From assembly GCA_022842845.1 (NCBI GenBank), contig JALHOT010000002.1, forward strand, positions 124,001 to 188,000: DNA of 64,000 bases. Direction: 5' to 3'. The DNA comes from Cyclobacteriaceae bacterium. Lineage in GTDB: Bacteria > Bacteroidota > Bacteroidia > Cytophagales > Cyclobacteriaceae. Under the pieces are notes generated by a model, which saw only the letters and a list, made by a program, of their open reading frames with translations, made no database searches and was not told where the DNA came from. Position numbers and translations under genes: made by a program. Positions 42,339 through 51,674 of the stretch are shown piece by piece; within the stretch, counting starts at the first letter, position 1, and each line of letters starts with the position of its first letter.

Positions 42339-44039
42339 ATGCAGAAGCGCTGGATAAATAAAGCTGTCCCAACCGAAGAAGAGGTTCAAGCATTAAGCCA
42401 GGCGCTGAACATCAACAGTATTTTAGCAGCAATCCTTATCCAGAGAGGTATCAACTCTTTTGACAAGGCCAAAGCATTTTTCAGGCCCGGTTTACAAGAC
42501 CTGCACAATCCCTTTTTGATGCAGGACATGGAGAAGGCCGTAGCTCGTTTGCACAGAGCCATCAGGCAAGAAGAGAAAATACTTATCTACGGAGATTATG
42601 ATGTAGACGGCACGACAGCAGTAGCCTTGGTGTTTAGCTATCTCACAAGTTTTTATAAAAATTGCGAATACTATGTACCCGATCGTTACAGCGAGGGATA
42701 CGGAGTGTCACAAGCAGGTATTGAATATGCCGCTGCTAACGGATTTAATCTAATCATTACACTCGATTGTGGTATCAAGGCATCAGACAAAGTAGTGTTA
42801 GCCGATTCGCACGGCATTGATTTTATTATTTGTGATCATCACTTACCCGATGCTGATATCCCCAATGCGGTAGCTGTACTCGATCCCAAGCGTGAAGATT
42901 GTACGTACCCCTACACTGAGTTAAGTGGTTGTGGTTTAGGCTTTAAGTTTATGCAGGCTTATGCGCAAAAACACAGAGATGAATCGGAGGTCTTTCAATA
43001 CCTCGATCTTGTGTCTGTAAGCATTGCTTCTGACATTGTTCCTATAACAGGCGAGAACCGCGTACTTACTGTTTTCGGATTAAAAAAGCTAAACGAAAAT
43101 CCATCGCCCGGTCTTAAAGCACTTAAAGAGATTTCAGCCATTCGCAATGAGCTGGATGTTTCAGGAATCGTATTTACACTAGGCCCGCGGATTAATGCAG
43201 CAGGCCGTGTGGCCCATGCCAACGGTGCCGTGAAACTATTAATAGCCTCAACTGAACAAGAAGCCCTTGACCTTGCCTTCTCGATTAATGAGAAAAATGA
43301 TCAGCGCAGAGTAGTGGATCTTGATATTACAGCAGAAGCCTTGGCCATGATTGAAAGTGACGAACAGTTGCGTTCTGCCAACACTACTGTACTCTATAAA
43401 AATACGTGGAGTAAAGGCGTTATTGGTATTGTGGCTTCGCGATGCATAGAGCGTTATTATCGCCCCACCATCATACTAACAGAATCCAATAATAAAATTA
43501 CCGGATCTGCCCGCAGCGTGCATGGTTTTGATTTGTATGAGGCCATAGAAGCGTGCAGTGATTTGCTAGACAAATTTGGTGGGCATCGTTTTGCTGCCGG
43601 GTTAACACTTGACTATAAAAATCTGGAGGCTTTTCGCGAAAGGTTTGAAAAGGTTGTAACTGAGCGCATCACCGATGATATGAAAAGTCCTGTGATTGAC
43701 ATCGATGCCAACATCACACTAGACATGATAACGCCTAAGTTTTTAAATATATTAAAACAAATGGCACCCTTTGGTCCTGATAATTTAAATCCTGTTTTTC
43801 AGGCAGACCAACTAACCGTGGCCAATGGCTTATCTTCTTTCAAAGAAAGACATCTTCGTTTTACAGTGCAGCAAGACGGTAATAACAGCATGCTTCCAGT
43901 AGTAGGTTTTGACATGATCAAACATTATGATCAGCTAGCCACAGGTCGCGGCTTTAGCATGGCCTTTACCATTGAAGAGAATAATTTCAATGGCAACAGC
44001 TATATACAATTGCGCTTACGCGATATACAAGCTGCTTAA
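42339..44039 (+). CDS. recJ: Single-stranded-DNA-specific exonuclease RecJ
   Basis: 5'-to-3' exonuclease in recombination and mismatch repair. The 566-residue protein has the DHH phosphoesterase motifs: ILIYGDYDVDGTTAVALV (motif I), LIITLDCGIKA (II), DFIICDHHLPD (III) and the DHHA1 region GIVASRCIERYYRP with TGSARSVHGFDLYEAI, where the Gly/His cluster GGHRFAAGLTL lies. The usual C-terminal OB-fold is present. Length is typical. Its stop touches the stop of the convergent permease gene (44039/44040), with no room for a terminator. Confidence 0.94.
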   Translation: MQKRWINKAVPTEEEVQALSQALNINSILAAILIQRGINSFDKAKAFFRPGLQDLHNPFLMQDMEKAVARLHRAIRQEEKILIYGDYDVDGTTAVALVFSYLTSFYKNCEYYVPDRYSEGYGVSQAGIEYAAANGFNLIITLDCGIKASDKVVLADSHGIDFIICDHHLPDADIPNAVAVLDPKREDCTYPYTELSGCGLGFKFMQAYAQKHRDESEVFQYLDLVSVSIASDIVPITGENRVLTVFGLKKLNENPSPGLKALKEISAIRNELDVSGIVFTLGPRINAAGRVAHANGAVKLLIASTEQEALDLAFSINEKNDQRRVVDLDITAEALAMIESDEQLRSANTTVLYKNTWSKGVIGIVASRCIERYYRPTIILTESNNKITGSARSVHGFDLYEAIEACSDLLDKFGGHRFAAGLTLDYKNLEAFRERFEKVVTERITDDMKSPVIDIDANITLDMITPKFLNILKQMAPFGPDNLNPVFQADQLTVANGLSSFKERHLRFTVQQDGNNSMLPVVGFDMIKHYDQLATGRGFSMAFTIEENNFNGNSYIQLRLRDIQAA

Positions 44040-46454
44040 CTACTCATAGCGCAAAGCCTTCACCGGATTTGAAAAGGCTGCTTTAATAGTTTGGGTACTT
44101 ACTACCAAGAGTGTTATAAACAAAGCAATCATTGCTGTAAGTATAAAAATTAGTGGACTCAGCTCCATTCTAAAAGCAAAAGTTTGGAGCCAGCTATCTG
44201 CAGCAAACCATACCATTGGAAAGGCGATAGCGTTGGCCACAAGCACTAGTAGTAAAAACTCTGAAGAAAGCATTCCTGCAATACCCAATTCGTTAGCGCC
44301 TAAAACTTTTCTTATACCAATTTCCTTGGTGCGTGTCACCACCATGAAAGAAACCAAACCAAGCAGACCGATGGTAGCTATAGCAATGGTGATAAAAGCA
44401 AATAAACTTAATACACTTGCTAAGCGCTGTTCTGCCTGGTACTGCCGTTCAAAGTTTTCGTCCAAAAAGAAATAAGTAAAATCGTAACCATCAAAATTTT
44501 TCTTCCAGAGTGCTTCTATACTTTCAAGCACTGCTTTTGTTTCTGTGCCTTTATAGCGCACAGCAAATAAGTAACTATAGTCAGGTGCGTAGTCCATGGT
44601 TATTGGGCGAATTTTTCTTTGCAGCCCTACCTGATGATAATCCTTTACAACACCTATCACCTCACCTTCAGGGTTACCCGATGGAGATACGATTTTTTTC
44701 CCAATCGCATCTTGGGGAGAGCTCCATCCAAATTGTTGAACAGCTGTTTCATTTAAAATCAAGCCTTGCTTGAGATCTTCCGCTTTATCATTGTCGAAAT
44801 TTCTACCGGCTATTATTTCCAAACCAAGGGTGTTAATGTAGTGTTCATCCACAGCCATGTATTCGACACTCACCGTCTCTTCCCCCGTCTTGCCTTCCGG
44901 ATAGGCAATTTGACCTACCCAGCCGGGCGTGCCAGGCAAAGCATTTGTATAACTCACACTACTTACATTTGATAACTGCTGCAAGTCATTTTTGAATACT
45001 TCAAAGACATTGGGTCGATCTATATTCAAACTCGCACGACTTAAGACCAACACTTGTTCTCTTTCAAAACCAAGAGATTTGTTTTGCATAAAATTCAGTT
45101 GCTCAATAACCACTAATGTGCCTGTTACCAAGGCCACAGAGATGACAAATTGAAAAATAACAAGTCCTCTTCTCAGTTGAACGCCTTGCCTGTTGCTTTG
45201 CAGCTTACCTTTTAATATGGAAGCTGGTTTCATAGCAGCCATTACAACTGCAGGATAATACCCTGCCAAGACAGTTATTAAGAAAATCAACAATACAACA
45301 CCGAATAAAATTGTTGGATTGACCAAAGCAATCATTGAATAAGATTTGCCGATTAGAGAATTAAATAGCGGCATCAATAAACCAATGAGGGCAAGGGCTA
45401 TAAATAGTGCCAAGAAAACCAGCACGAATGATTCGCTCAAAAACTGAGCTACTAACCCTCTGCGGGTAGATCCAACTACTTTGCGCAATCCCACTTCTTT
45501 GGCTCGGTAAACAGAACGAGCGGTGGCGAGATTGATAAAATTGATGCAAGCAAGTAAAATAACAAAGCTTGCAATGCCTATCAGCATATAAAGCTTTGAT
45601 ATGTCGCCTATGGGACCCATGCCATTGCCACTTTCGCTTTTGAGATACAGATCTTGTAAAGACTCAAACTCTACATAAGCAGTAGTGCCCCAGTCTTTCA
45701 TCATTTCGCTGACACGATCCATATAAATATTTTTGGCTTTGGCGAAGAAACTGTGATGATCCACATCCTCTTTTAACAATACGTAATTGCGCATGTTGAT
45801 ATTCCCCCAGCCATCATCAAAAGAAAAAGATGGAACCAATTGCTGATATGTGGTAAAAGAAATAATCATATCGGCTTGTATATGCGAATTGGTGGGTATG
45901 TTCTCCATCACTCCACTTACCACAAAATTTAAGGTATCAGCCAACACAAGCGTTTTATTCAATGCCTCTCCACCAGGAAAATATTTTTTCGCCATAGCCT
46001 GTGAGATGACGATGTTGTAAGGCTCTGTAAGCGCCTTGTCAGCATTGCCATGAACCAATGGAAAAGAGAAAAGCTGAAAAAATTCCGGACTGGCAAAATG
46101 TATTTTTTCCTTCAGGCGCTTTCCTTCATGGTTGATCGTGAGGAAGGAAGCATTTTGTGTATAGAGAACCGCCTCTACCTCCGGAAAATCCTTTTCGAGA
46201 ATTTTACCTACAGGCCAGCCATTGGTTTCATTGGCAGAACCTTTCGCATCAGGTGTATCATAAAAGGTGGTGTTTACTCTGTAAACACGATCGGCTTTTG
46301 TGTGGAACTGATCATAGGAGAATTCATCGATAACATACAGCATGATGAAAACACCTACCATTAAACCCAGAGATAAGCCAATGAGGTTAATACTTGTATA
46401 GCCTTTATGTTTCAATAGCGTACGCAAGGCAATTGTAAGATAATTCTGCAGCAT
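44040..46454 (-). CDS. FtsX/MacB-type ABC transporter permease (two FtsX domains)
   Basis: An 804-residue inner-membrane permease. I start at ATG 46454 (MLQNYLTIALRTLLKHKGY), where the family pattern begins, not at 46493. The layout is TM helix, large periplasmic MacB_PCD domain, then FtsX domain (three helices: IASFVILLACINFINLATA etc. with the following EVGLRKVVGSTRRGL), a second periplasmic domain and a second FtsX domain ending AFSNPVKALRYE. Proteins of this kind form efflux or lipoprotein-type transport systems with a separate ATPase, which is not in the window. It follows the AlkB-like gene in the same direction. Confidence 0.85.
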   Translation of the reverse strand: MLQNYLTIALRTLLKHKGYTSINLIGLSLGLMVGVFIMLYVIDEFSYDQFHTKADRVYRVNTTFYDTPDAKGSANETNGWPVGKILEKDFPEVEAVLYTQNASFLTINHEGKRLKEKIHFASPEFFQLFSFPLVHGNADKALTEPYNIVISQAMAKKYFPGGEALNKTLVLADTLNFVVSGVMENIPTNSHIQADMIISFTTYQQLVPSFSFDDGWGNINMRNYVLLKEDVDHHSFFAKAKNIYMDRVSEMMKDWGTTAYVEFESLQDLYLKSESGNGMGPIGDISKLYMLIGIASFVILLACINFINLATARSVYRAKEVGLRKVVGSTRRGLVAQFLSESFVLVFLALFIALALIGLLMPLFNSLIGKSYSMIALVNPTILFGVVLLIFLITVLAGYYPAVVMAAMKPASILKGKLQSNRQGVQLRRGLVIFQFVISVALVTGTLVVIEQLNFMQNKSLGFEREQVLVLSRASLNIDRPNVFEVFKNDLQQLSNVSSVSYTNALPGTPGWVGQIAYPEGKTGEETVSVEYMAVDEHYINTLGLEIIAGRNFDNDKAEDLKQGLILNETAVQQFGWSSPQDAIGKKIVSPSGNPEGEVIGVVKDYHQVGLQRKIRPITMDYAPDYSYLFAVRYKGTETKAVLESIEALWKKNFDGYDFTYFFLDENFERQYQAEQRLASVLSLFAFITIAIATIGLLGLVSFMVVTRTKEIGIRKVLGANELGIAGMLSSEFLLLVLVANAIAFPMVWFAADSWLQTFAFRMELSPLIFILTAMIALFITLLVVSTQTIKAAFSNPVKALRYE

Positions 46455-46609
46455 GGGTAAATTTTTGCCTGGTATAGGAGAAAATTGTGCCATTTGGAAA
46501 AAGTCAATTTTTACTTCTTTAGAAGGCTTTTTAAGAAGATTACTGCTTGGTTACGGACATTGTTGTTCGCATGCGGACGCCTTTAGGTAAGCCTACAAAG
46601 CTGCTTCAT

Positions 46610-47215
46610 TTATTGGCCAACTATGGTTCTAAAGGTAAGGTTGATGCGTGGCCTTTTTACTTTGGTGGTAGGTGGCAGGCGGTGTAACCAATGGTCTTGC
46701 GTTGCACCCTTCATGATCAGTAAACTTCCGTGTTCTAAAATGAGAGAAGCCGTGTGGGCCGTTTCTTTGTGCTTGAAAGCAAATTTTCTTTCCGCGCCAA
46801 AACTAAAAGAAGCTATGGCACCATGTTTCTTTAATGTTTTCTCACCATCGCTATGCCAGGCCATGCCTTCCTCACCAGTATGGTAAAGGTTGAGCAGACA
46901 GGAGTTATAGGTTTCCCCTGACAGTTTTTCTGCAATTGCCTTTAGTTTTTGCAATTCTGATGTCCAGAGCAGTGCTTCTTTAGTTGTATTAGAATATGAA
47001 TAGGCAAAAGGTTTATCGCCATACCAGGCAACTTTACGTTTAGTAACATAATGTTTGCCATAAATCACTGCTTCATCGTTGCGCCAGTCAATGTTTGTTT
47101 GCAGCGCATCAAAATATTGCTGAGCCAAAACATCGTTCATTATCTTTCCATGATAATGCACAATACCATCAAAGGGTAAAAGATTAACAAGTGTAGTCTG
47201 ATTAAATAAATCCAT
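46610..47215 (-). CDS. AlkB-like 2-oxoglutarate/Fe(II) dioxygenase
   Basis: A 201-residue oxygenase of the AlkB family, which removes alkyl groups from nucleic acids or other molecules. Iron ligands are visible: H and D in GMAWHSDGEKTL, and the distal H in QDHWLHRLPP; the 2-oxoglutarate arginine is in RPRINLTFRT. The N-terminal substrate region includes YGDKPFAYSYSNTTK. It most resembles the ALKBH2/3-type bacterial repair proteins. It sits between two FtsX/MacB permease genes, all on the minus strand, with a 40-base gap to the upstream permease and 155 bases to the downstream one. Confidence 0.87.
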   Translation of the reverse strand: MDLFNQTTLVNLLPFDGIVHYHGKIMNDVLAQQYFDALQTNIDWRNDEAVIYGKHYVTKRKVAWYGDKPFAYSYSNTTKEALLWTSELQKLKAIAEKLSGETYNSCLLNLYHTGEEGMAWHSDGEKTLKKHGAIASFSFGAERKFAFKHKETAHTASLILEHGSLLIMKGATQDHWLHRLPPTTKVKRPRINLTFRTIVGQ

Positions 47216-47255
47216 GAGTAATTATATCAATCAACACCAATCATAAAGCTTTGTT

Positions 47256-48467
47256 TCACTCTCTTCTGATAGCCTCAACCGGATCGAGTTTAGAGGCACG
47301 AATGGCTGGATACGTACCAAAGACAATACCTACCAGCAGGGAAATAAGTCCAATCACTATCATGGTATTAACTGTATACGCTGCCTGAAAAGGCATTTCT
47401 GTTACAGAACGTACGATGGGTACAAATATCATGGTCCCCAGCACTCCGAGGGTGAGGCCAATTAAGCTGCCAAAGGCAGAAACGGTAACTGATTCAGATA
47501 AAAACTGCATCATAATATCCGTGCGCGTTGCTCCCATGGCTTTGCGTATACCGATTTCAACTGTTCTTTCTGTTACGGATATTAAGAGCACATTCATTAC
47601 GCCAATACCTCCTACCAAAACAGAAATACCCACAATCATGCCCATGATAATTCTAAAAAGTAGAAAACCTTGCGTGGCTTGTTTAACGCGCATTTCATTG
47701 GTCTGTACGCTAAAATCATTCAGGGCACCATACTTCTGTTTTAAGAAAGCTTGTACTTCTTCCTTCAATAGTGCCACCTCTTCAACACTTTCAGCTTCGA
47801 TAAGAAGCTCTGGCGCATTGGCCTTTAATTCTGCCTGCGTGAGTAGTGTAATCGGCAGTATCAAGTAGGGGCCGGGGGATCGATCATTGGCTAAAACGCC
47901 TTGTATTATAACACTGTCTTGTCCTAATTGTATTGTTCTTCCCAGGATCGTCTTGAGTGAATCCTTTGGCCAGGCCTTCTTAACAAAGTGCTCATTTACT
48001 ATAGCAACTTTTCGTTTCTCTTGCAGATCAAGTTTCGAAAAGGCGCGTCCTTCAATTACCTTCATTTTAGGATGCATGCTTTCACCTATCGACCAAATAT
48101 TAGTACCCACTGTGCTATCACCTGCCACCACTGCATCTACTGCGCTTCTATTCAAAAATAAATGCGCAGGTTTTGACAATCTAAGTTCTTCTACATCGCC
48201 CGATGTTAAGATGGCAAATGTGTCTTTTCGTATACGTACCCCATTGATATTTTCATAAGCATTGCTTCTTACAGCGATGGCCTTCAATGAGGTGGTTTCT
48301 GTTATTTGTTGATTAGCATACTCTTCCATGCCGTCAATGAGTGAAAGAATAGCCACTAAAGACGCCACTCCTATGACAATACCCAGCACCGACAATAGCG
48401 TATGAAAAAAGTGTGAACGTATATTTTGAAGGGCCAGTAAAAAAGAACTGGTAAGTTTTTTCACCAT
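47256..48467 (-). CDS. MacB-type ABC transporter permease (one FtsX domain)
   Basis: A 403-residue permease: N-terminal TM segment (LLSVLGIVIGVASLVAILSL), periplasmic MacB_PCD domain, and a C-terminal FtsX domain with three helices (e.g. VGGIGVMNVLLISVTERT, IGLTLGVLGTMIFV, IGLISLLVGIVFGTYPA) ending RASKLDPVEAIRRE. MacB itself also has an ATPase domain, which is absent here, so a separate ATPase is needed and is not encoded nearby. The substrate is unknown; macrolide or toxin export is the family default. It precedes the AlkB-like gene. Confidence 0.87.
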   Translation of the reverse strand: MVKKLTSSFLLALQNIRSHFFHTLLSVLGIVIGVASLVAILSLIDGMEEYANQQITETTSLKAIAVRSNAYENINGVRIRKDTFAILTSGDVEELRLSKPAHLFLNRSAVDAVVAGDSTVGTNIWSIGESMHPKMKVIEGRAFSKLDLQEKRKVAIVNEHFVKKAWPKDSLKTILGRTIQLGQDSVIIQGVLANDRSPGPYLILPITLLTQAELKANAPELLIEAESVEEVALLKEEVQAFLKQKYGALNDFSVQTNEMRVKQATQGFLLFRIIMGMIVGISVLVGGIGVMNVLLISVTERTVEIGIRKAMGATRTDIMMQFLSESVTVSAFGSLIGLTLGVLGTMIFVPIVRSVTEMPFQAAYTVNTMIVIGLISLLVGIVFGTYPAIRASKLDPVEAIRRE

Positions 48468-48518
48468 TGCAAAATTTTTGTGTTAAGACGAAAGTCGGTG
48501 CTCTTTGTTACAGTACAA

Positions 48519-50125
48519 TTAACGAGTTGCTTTTATCATATCTGCCGCCTTCTCAGCAATCATGATCACGGGTGCATTGGTATTACCGCTGCTAATCACA
48601 GGCATGACAGAGGCATCTACCACACGGAGATTCTCCATGCCTACCACTTTTAACTGAGGATCAACCACTGCTAATTCATCAATCCCCATCTTACAAGTGC
48701 CCACTGGATGATACACACATTCTGCACTGCGCTGTATGTGCTCCAGTAATTCTCCATCAGAGCTTTGCCTGGCAGGAACATGGCTGCGGACACGGTAAGT
48801 ATCAAAAGCATTTTGCGCCAATGTTTCCATGGCATGACGCGCTGCCTTCACCATTACTTCTCTGTCTCTTTCGTGGCTCAGGTAGTTAGGATCGATAAAA
48901 GGCACTTCCGATGGGTTAGCAGAAGCGAGTGTCACGGTTCCTCTGCTTTCCGGTCTTACTTGCGTAGGCAATATGGTGTAGCCACTTTCGTGGGGAAATG
49001 TATCCAACTTAAAAATATCTGAGGTGTAATTATCACCTGGCTGAGTAGGTGTAAACTGGAACTGCACATCTGGCCTCGTTTGTTGTGGGTCCGATTTTAA
49101 AAAAGCTACTGCCTCTAAAGGACCTATGGATAAAGGTCCGCTACCGGTAATCAAATATTGACCAAGGGCTAGTGCCTGCATAGGTAAGGGTATGTAGTAA
49201 TTATTAGTTTTTACACTACTCAGGCTGCTCATGGCATAAAACAAATGGTCGTGAAGATTCTTGCCAACACCTTCTAATTCATGCTGAACAGTAAAGCCAT
49301 GTTTTTTCAGTTCATCCTTTGGTCCAATACCGGAGAGCATCAAAATTTTGGGGGATTCAAATGCACCGGCACAAAGGATTACTTCATGCTTGGCTCTTGC
49401 CGTAAGGGTACTGCTGTTGTTGGTCATAAAGTCCACACCAATAACACGCTTGTGTTGCAGCACGAGTTTTTTACAAAGTGCTCCGGTAACTATCGTTAAG
49501 TTGCTGCGTTTCATGGCGGGTTCCAGAAAGGCCTTCGCTGTGCTTTGCCTTTTTGACCTTTTCATGGTGTACTGTAGCCAACCGGCACCTTCTTGATTTG
49601 CCCCATTAATATCCTGATTAAGTGGCAAGCCTTTTTGAACACATGCCTGAATAAATGCTTCACCCACTTTTGTATGATACCAGGTGGCCTGAGTTACATT
49701 GAGCAAACCTCCTCTTGCATGAAAGTCGTTTTCATACTGTTCGTTGTGTTCTGATTTTTTAAAGTATGGTAATACATCATCGAAAGACCACCCATCACAA
49801 CCCAATGATGCCCAATGGTCATAATCTTCACGCTGTCCTCTTACATAAGCCATCGCATTGGTGGAGCTAGAGCCTCCCAAAACTTTACCACGTGGATGAT
49901 AAATTCTTCTGTTTTGCAAATGTGATTGGGGTGTTGTGTAATAGGTGTTCCAGTCTGCTTTGCTGTGGTGCAGTTTCATGTAGCCACCAGGAATATGGAT
50001 GAGCGGGTTAACATCCTTGCCTCCTGCCTCTAAAGTAAAAAATGTTTGTTGGGGTTTTCTGTAAGGCGATTAGCCAGAACACAGCCGGCAGAACCGGCAC
50101 CGATGATGATGTAATCGTAAGTCAT
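48519..50125 (-). pseudogene. GMC oxidoreductase (choline dehydrogenase-like), frameshifted
   Basis: FAD-dependent alcohol or choline oxidoreductase family. The long intact part (486 codons from ATG 49979, ending at 48519) has [20 protein letters not shown], the FAD site and the C-terminal [20 protein letters not shown]. The N-terminus is in another frame: ATG at 50125 gives [20 protein letters not shown], the dinucleotide-binding motif, then reaches a stop at 50030-50032. Downstream of that the correct frame continues as [21 protein letters not shown] one-base deletion in the A/T run near 50035-50046 explains the break. So it is either a recent pseudogene or a sequencing/assembly error; the rest of the gene is undamaged. 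Confidence 0.82.
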
Positions 50126-50160
50126 AATAATATCACGACCTAAGGTAAAAGTTTTACCAA

Positions 50161-50188
50161 TAAAAAAGGAGCCGAAGCTCCTTTCCAA
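50161..50188 (-). terminator. Terminator after the two tandem paralogues
   Basis: On the minus strand GGAGC, loop TTCG and GCTCC, extended by A-T pairs, are followed by TTTTTTA. TTCG is a very stable tetraloop. It begins 21 bases after the stop of the gene at 50209. Confidence 0.85.
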
Positions 50189-50208
50189 GTGATGTCTTGC
50201 TCAATTCA

Positions 50209-50796
50209 TTACTGAATCATTTTGGCAATTTTATCAACGGGAATCGTATTGGCCCATTTCAACACCTCAGCCTCATTGCTTTTATCTGCATACAGGGTTA
50301 AAAGGGTGGAGTTCATCGGTATCTGGAGTGTGTAGTCCTCCTCATTGGTTTCAGTATTTACATTCTTCTGCAAAATACTTTTGTAGCCGGCTATCTTTAC
50401 CACCTTCTGTGTGCCATCGCCAGAGTTCCCCATAAAGGGAATGGCCAGAATAGCGTTAAGAGAGGATATGAGTGGAGAGTTGCTCATGATTTCGATGCGC
50501 GCTTTTGCTTCTGTTCCATAATCGCGATGAATCAGGCAGCCGGCAAGACCTGTGTTAGCCGTCACGTTATCGTTCTTCGTATTTGCGTTCAGGGCATCGA
50601 ATTTTGTTGGCAAAAGGCCCAAAACCTCTTTGCCAATTTGTATGTCCAACTCAGTCATTAGTTGCTGCATAGCAAAGCGAGAAGCCTCCAGGTTACCTTT
50701 GGCATATTCTGCTTTAGCGGTTGCGAGGTGCGTATCAAATTGTGCAAAAGTGAGTGTTGCACTCAATAGAAATATAAGGGTTAATATCTTTTTCAT
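50209..50796 (-). CDS. Exported protein of unknown function, paralogue of the next gene
   Basis: A 195-residue exported protein, started at ATG 50796 (MKKILTLIFLLSATLTFAQ, a clean signal peptide) rather than the longer frame. It is not recognised. The body has a short helical repeat-like segment (AKAEYAKGNLEASRFAMQQL), MTELDIQIGKEVLGLLPTKF, then a beta-rich half ending KWANTIPVDKIAKMIQ. The same layout recurs in the gene just upstream (51613): both have the A-x-x-x-x-K-x-N/N-x-E-A-R-x-A-x-Q-Q motif, then IG-x-x-x-L-x-x-LP, then I-Q-R/H-x-Y and a final D-K/D-I-x-K. They are a tandem duplication. Function unknown, likely periplasmic. Confidence 0.65.
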   Translation of the reverse strand: MKKILTLIFLLSATLTFAQFDTHLATAKAEYAKGNLEASRFAMQQLMTELDIQIGKEVLGLLPTKFDALNANTKNDNVTANTGLAGCLIHRDYGTEAKARIEIMSNSPLISSLNAILAIPFMGNSGDGTQKVVKIAGYKSILQKNVNTETNEEDYTLQIPMNSTLLTLYADKSNEAEVLKWANTIPVDKIAKMIQ

Positions 50797-50827
50797 TTTG
50801 TTATAAATTTTGAGGCTGCTGTCTGGT

Positions 50828-51613
50828 TTATTGCTCACCCAATTTTTTCTTAATTCCATCAATGTCAAAAGCTTCTGCCGCTTTCATCATTTCTTGTTCA
50901 TTGGCAAAGTTGACACCCTGCCACACAATGATGGAAGACTGACCAAGGCCCACGCTTATCTTATAGCCAGAGGATTCATCATATTCAATCACACCTCTGT
51001 ATCCCTTTACTTTTATTTGTTTAAACTGTTGTTCTCCCCCCGTTGTCTGTCCGTAACCAGCATTGGATAAGTACATATTATAAGAAGCCATCCAGGCGGA
51101 GTTGTTGGCGACCGTAACGGTTAGCTGCTTATCATCTTTAAGATACTCTCTCTGAATGGTAAGCCCCACCCAACCATAACCTGTACTGGTAACCTGATCT
51201 GATTCGCCCTCCTTGGGCAGACCCAATACCGTTTCAGGTAGAGATTTAAGAATATCATCACCAATTTCCATTTCTACACCCAGCATCGCTTGCTGCACCG
51301 CATAACGGGCTTCACCATAGTTTTTGGTTTTGTAGGAAGCTTCGGCATCAGCTAAATTCTGGTTAACATCAGGTGGTGTGCTGATTAAACCGCCACCACC
51401 CTTATTGCTGGGGTTATTGCTACTATTTCCCGTATTACTACCGGTATTGCCTCCGCCACTGGTATTGGTGTTTTGTTTACCACTCAGCTTTTTATCAATG
51501 GCTCGATCGGCAGCTTGTTCTGCCTTTTGTTTCAGTTTGTTGAGCACTACTTGTGCATTTGCCTGATGGACCAGAAGTCCCATAAAAAGAATAATAATCA
51601 GGGGCTGTTTCAT
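50828..51613 (-). CDS. Exported protein of unknown function with Asn/Gly-rich linker, paralogue of the next gene
   Basis: A 261-residue exported protein with signal peptide MKQPLIIILFMGLLVHQANAQ, a lysine/alanine helix (KLKQKAEQAADRAIDKKLSG), an Asn/Gly/Ser-rich linker of about 30 residues (NTNTSGGGNTGSNTGNSSNN), then the domain shared with the neighbour: YKTKNYGEARYAVQQAMLGV, EIGDDILKSLPETV, GWVGLTIQREYL and AEAFDIDGIKKKLGEQ. It is 32 bases upstream of its shorter paralogue, in one operon ending at the 50161 terminator. Its opening is divergent from the dehydratase gene (51675). Function unknown. Confidence 0.68.
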   Translation of the reverse strand: MKQPLIIILFMGLLVHQANAQVVLNKLKQKAEQAADRAIDKKLSGKQNTNTSGGGNTGSNTGNSSNNPSNKGGGGLISTPPDVNQNLADAEASYKTKNYGEARYAVQQAMLGVEMEIGDDILKSLPETVLGLPKEGESDQVTSTGYGWVGLTIQREYLKDDKQLTVTVANNSAWMASYNMYLSNAGYGQTTGGEQQFKQIKVKGYRGVIEYDESSGYKISVGLGQSSIIVWQGVNFANEQEMMKAAEAFDIDGIKKKLGEQ

Positions 51614-51674
51614 TTTAAAAGATTTGGATGGTTATTTGAGTTGAATTTACTGATTGTCACTTAAAGTCTGATTC

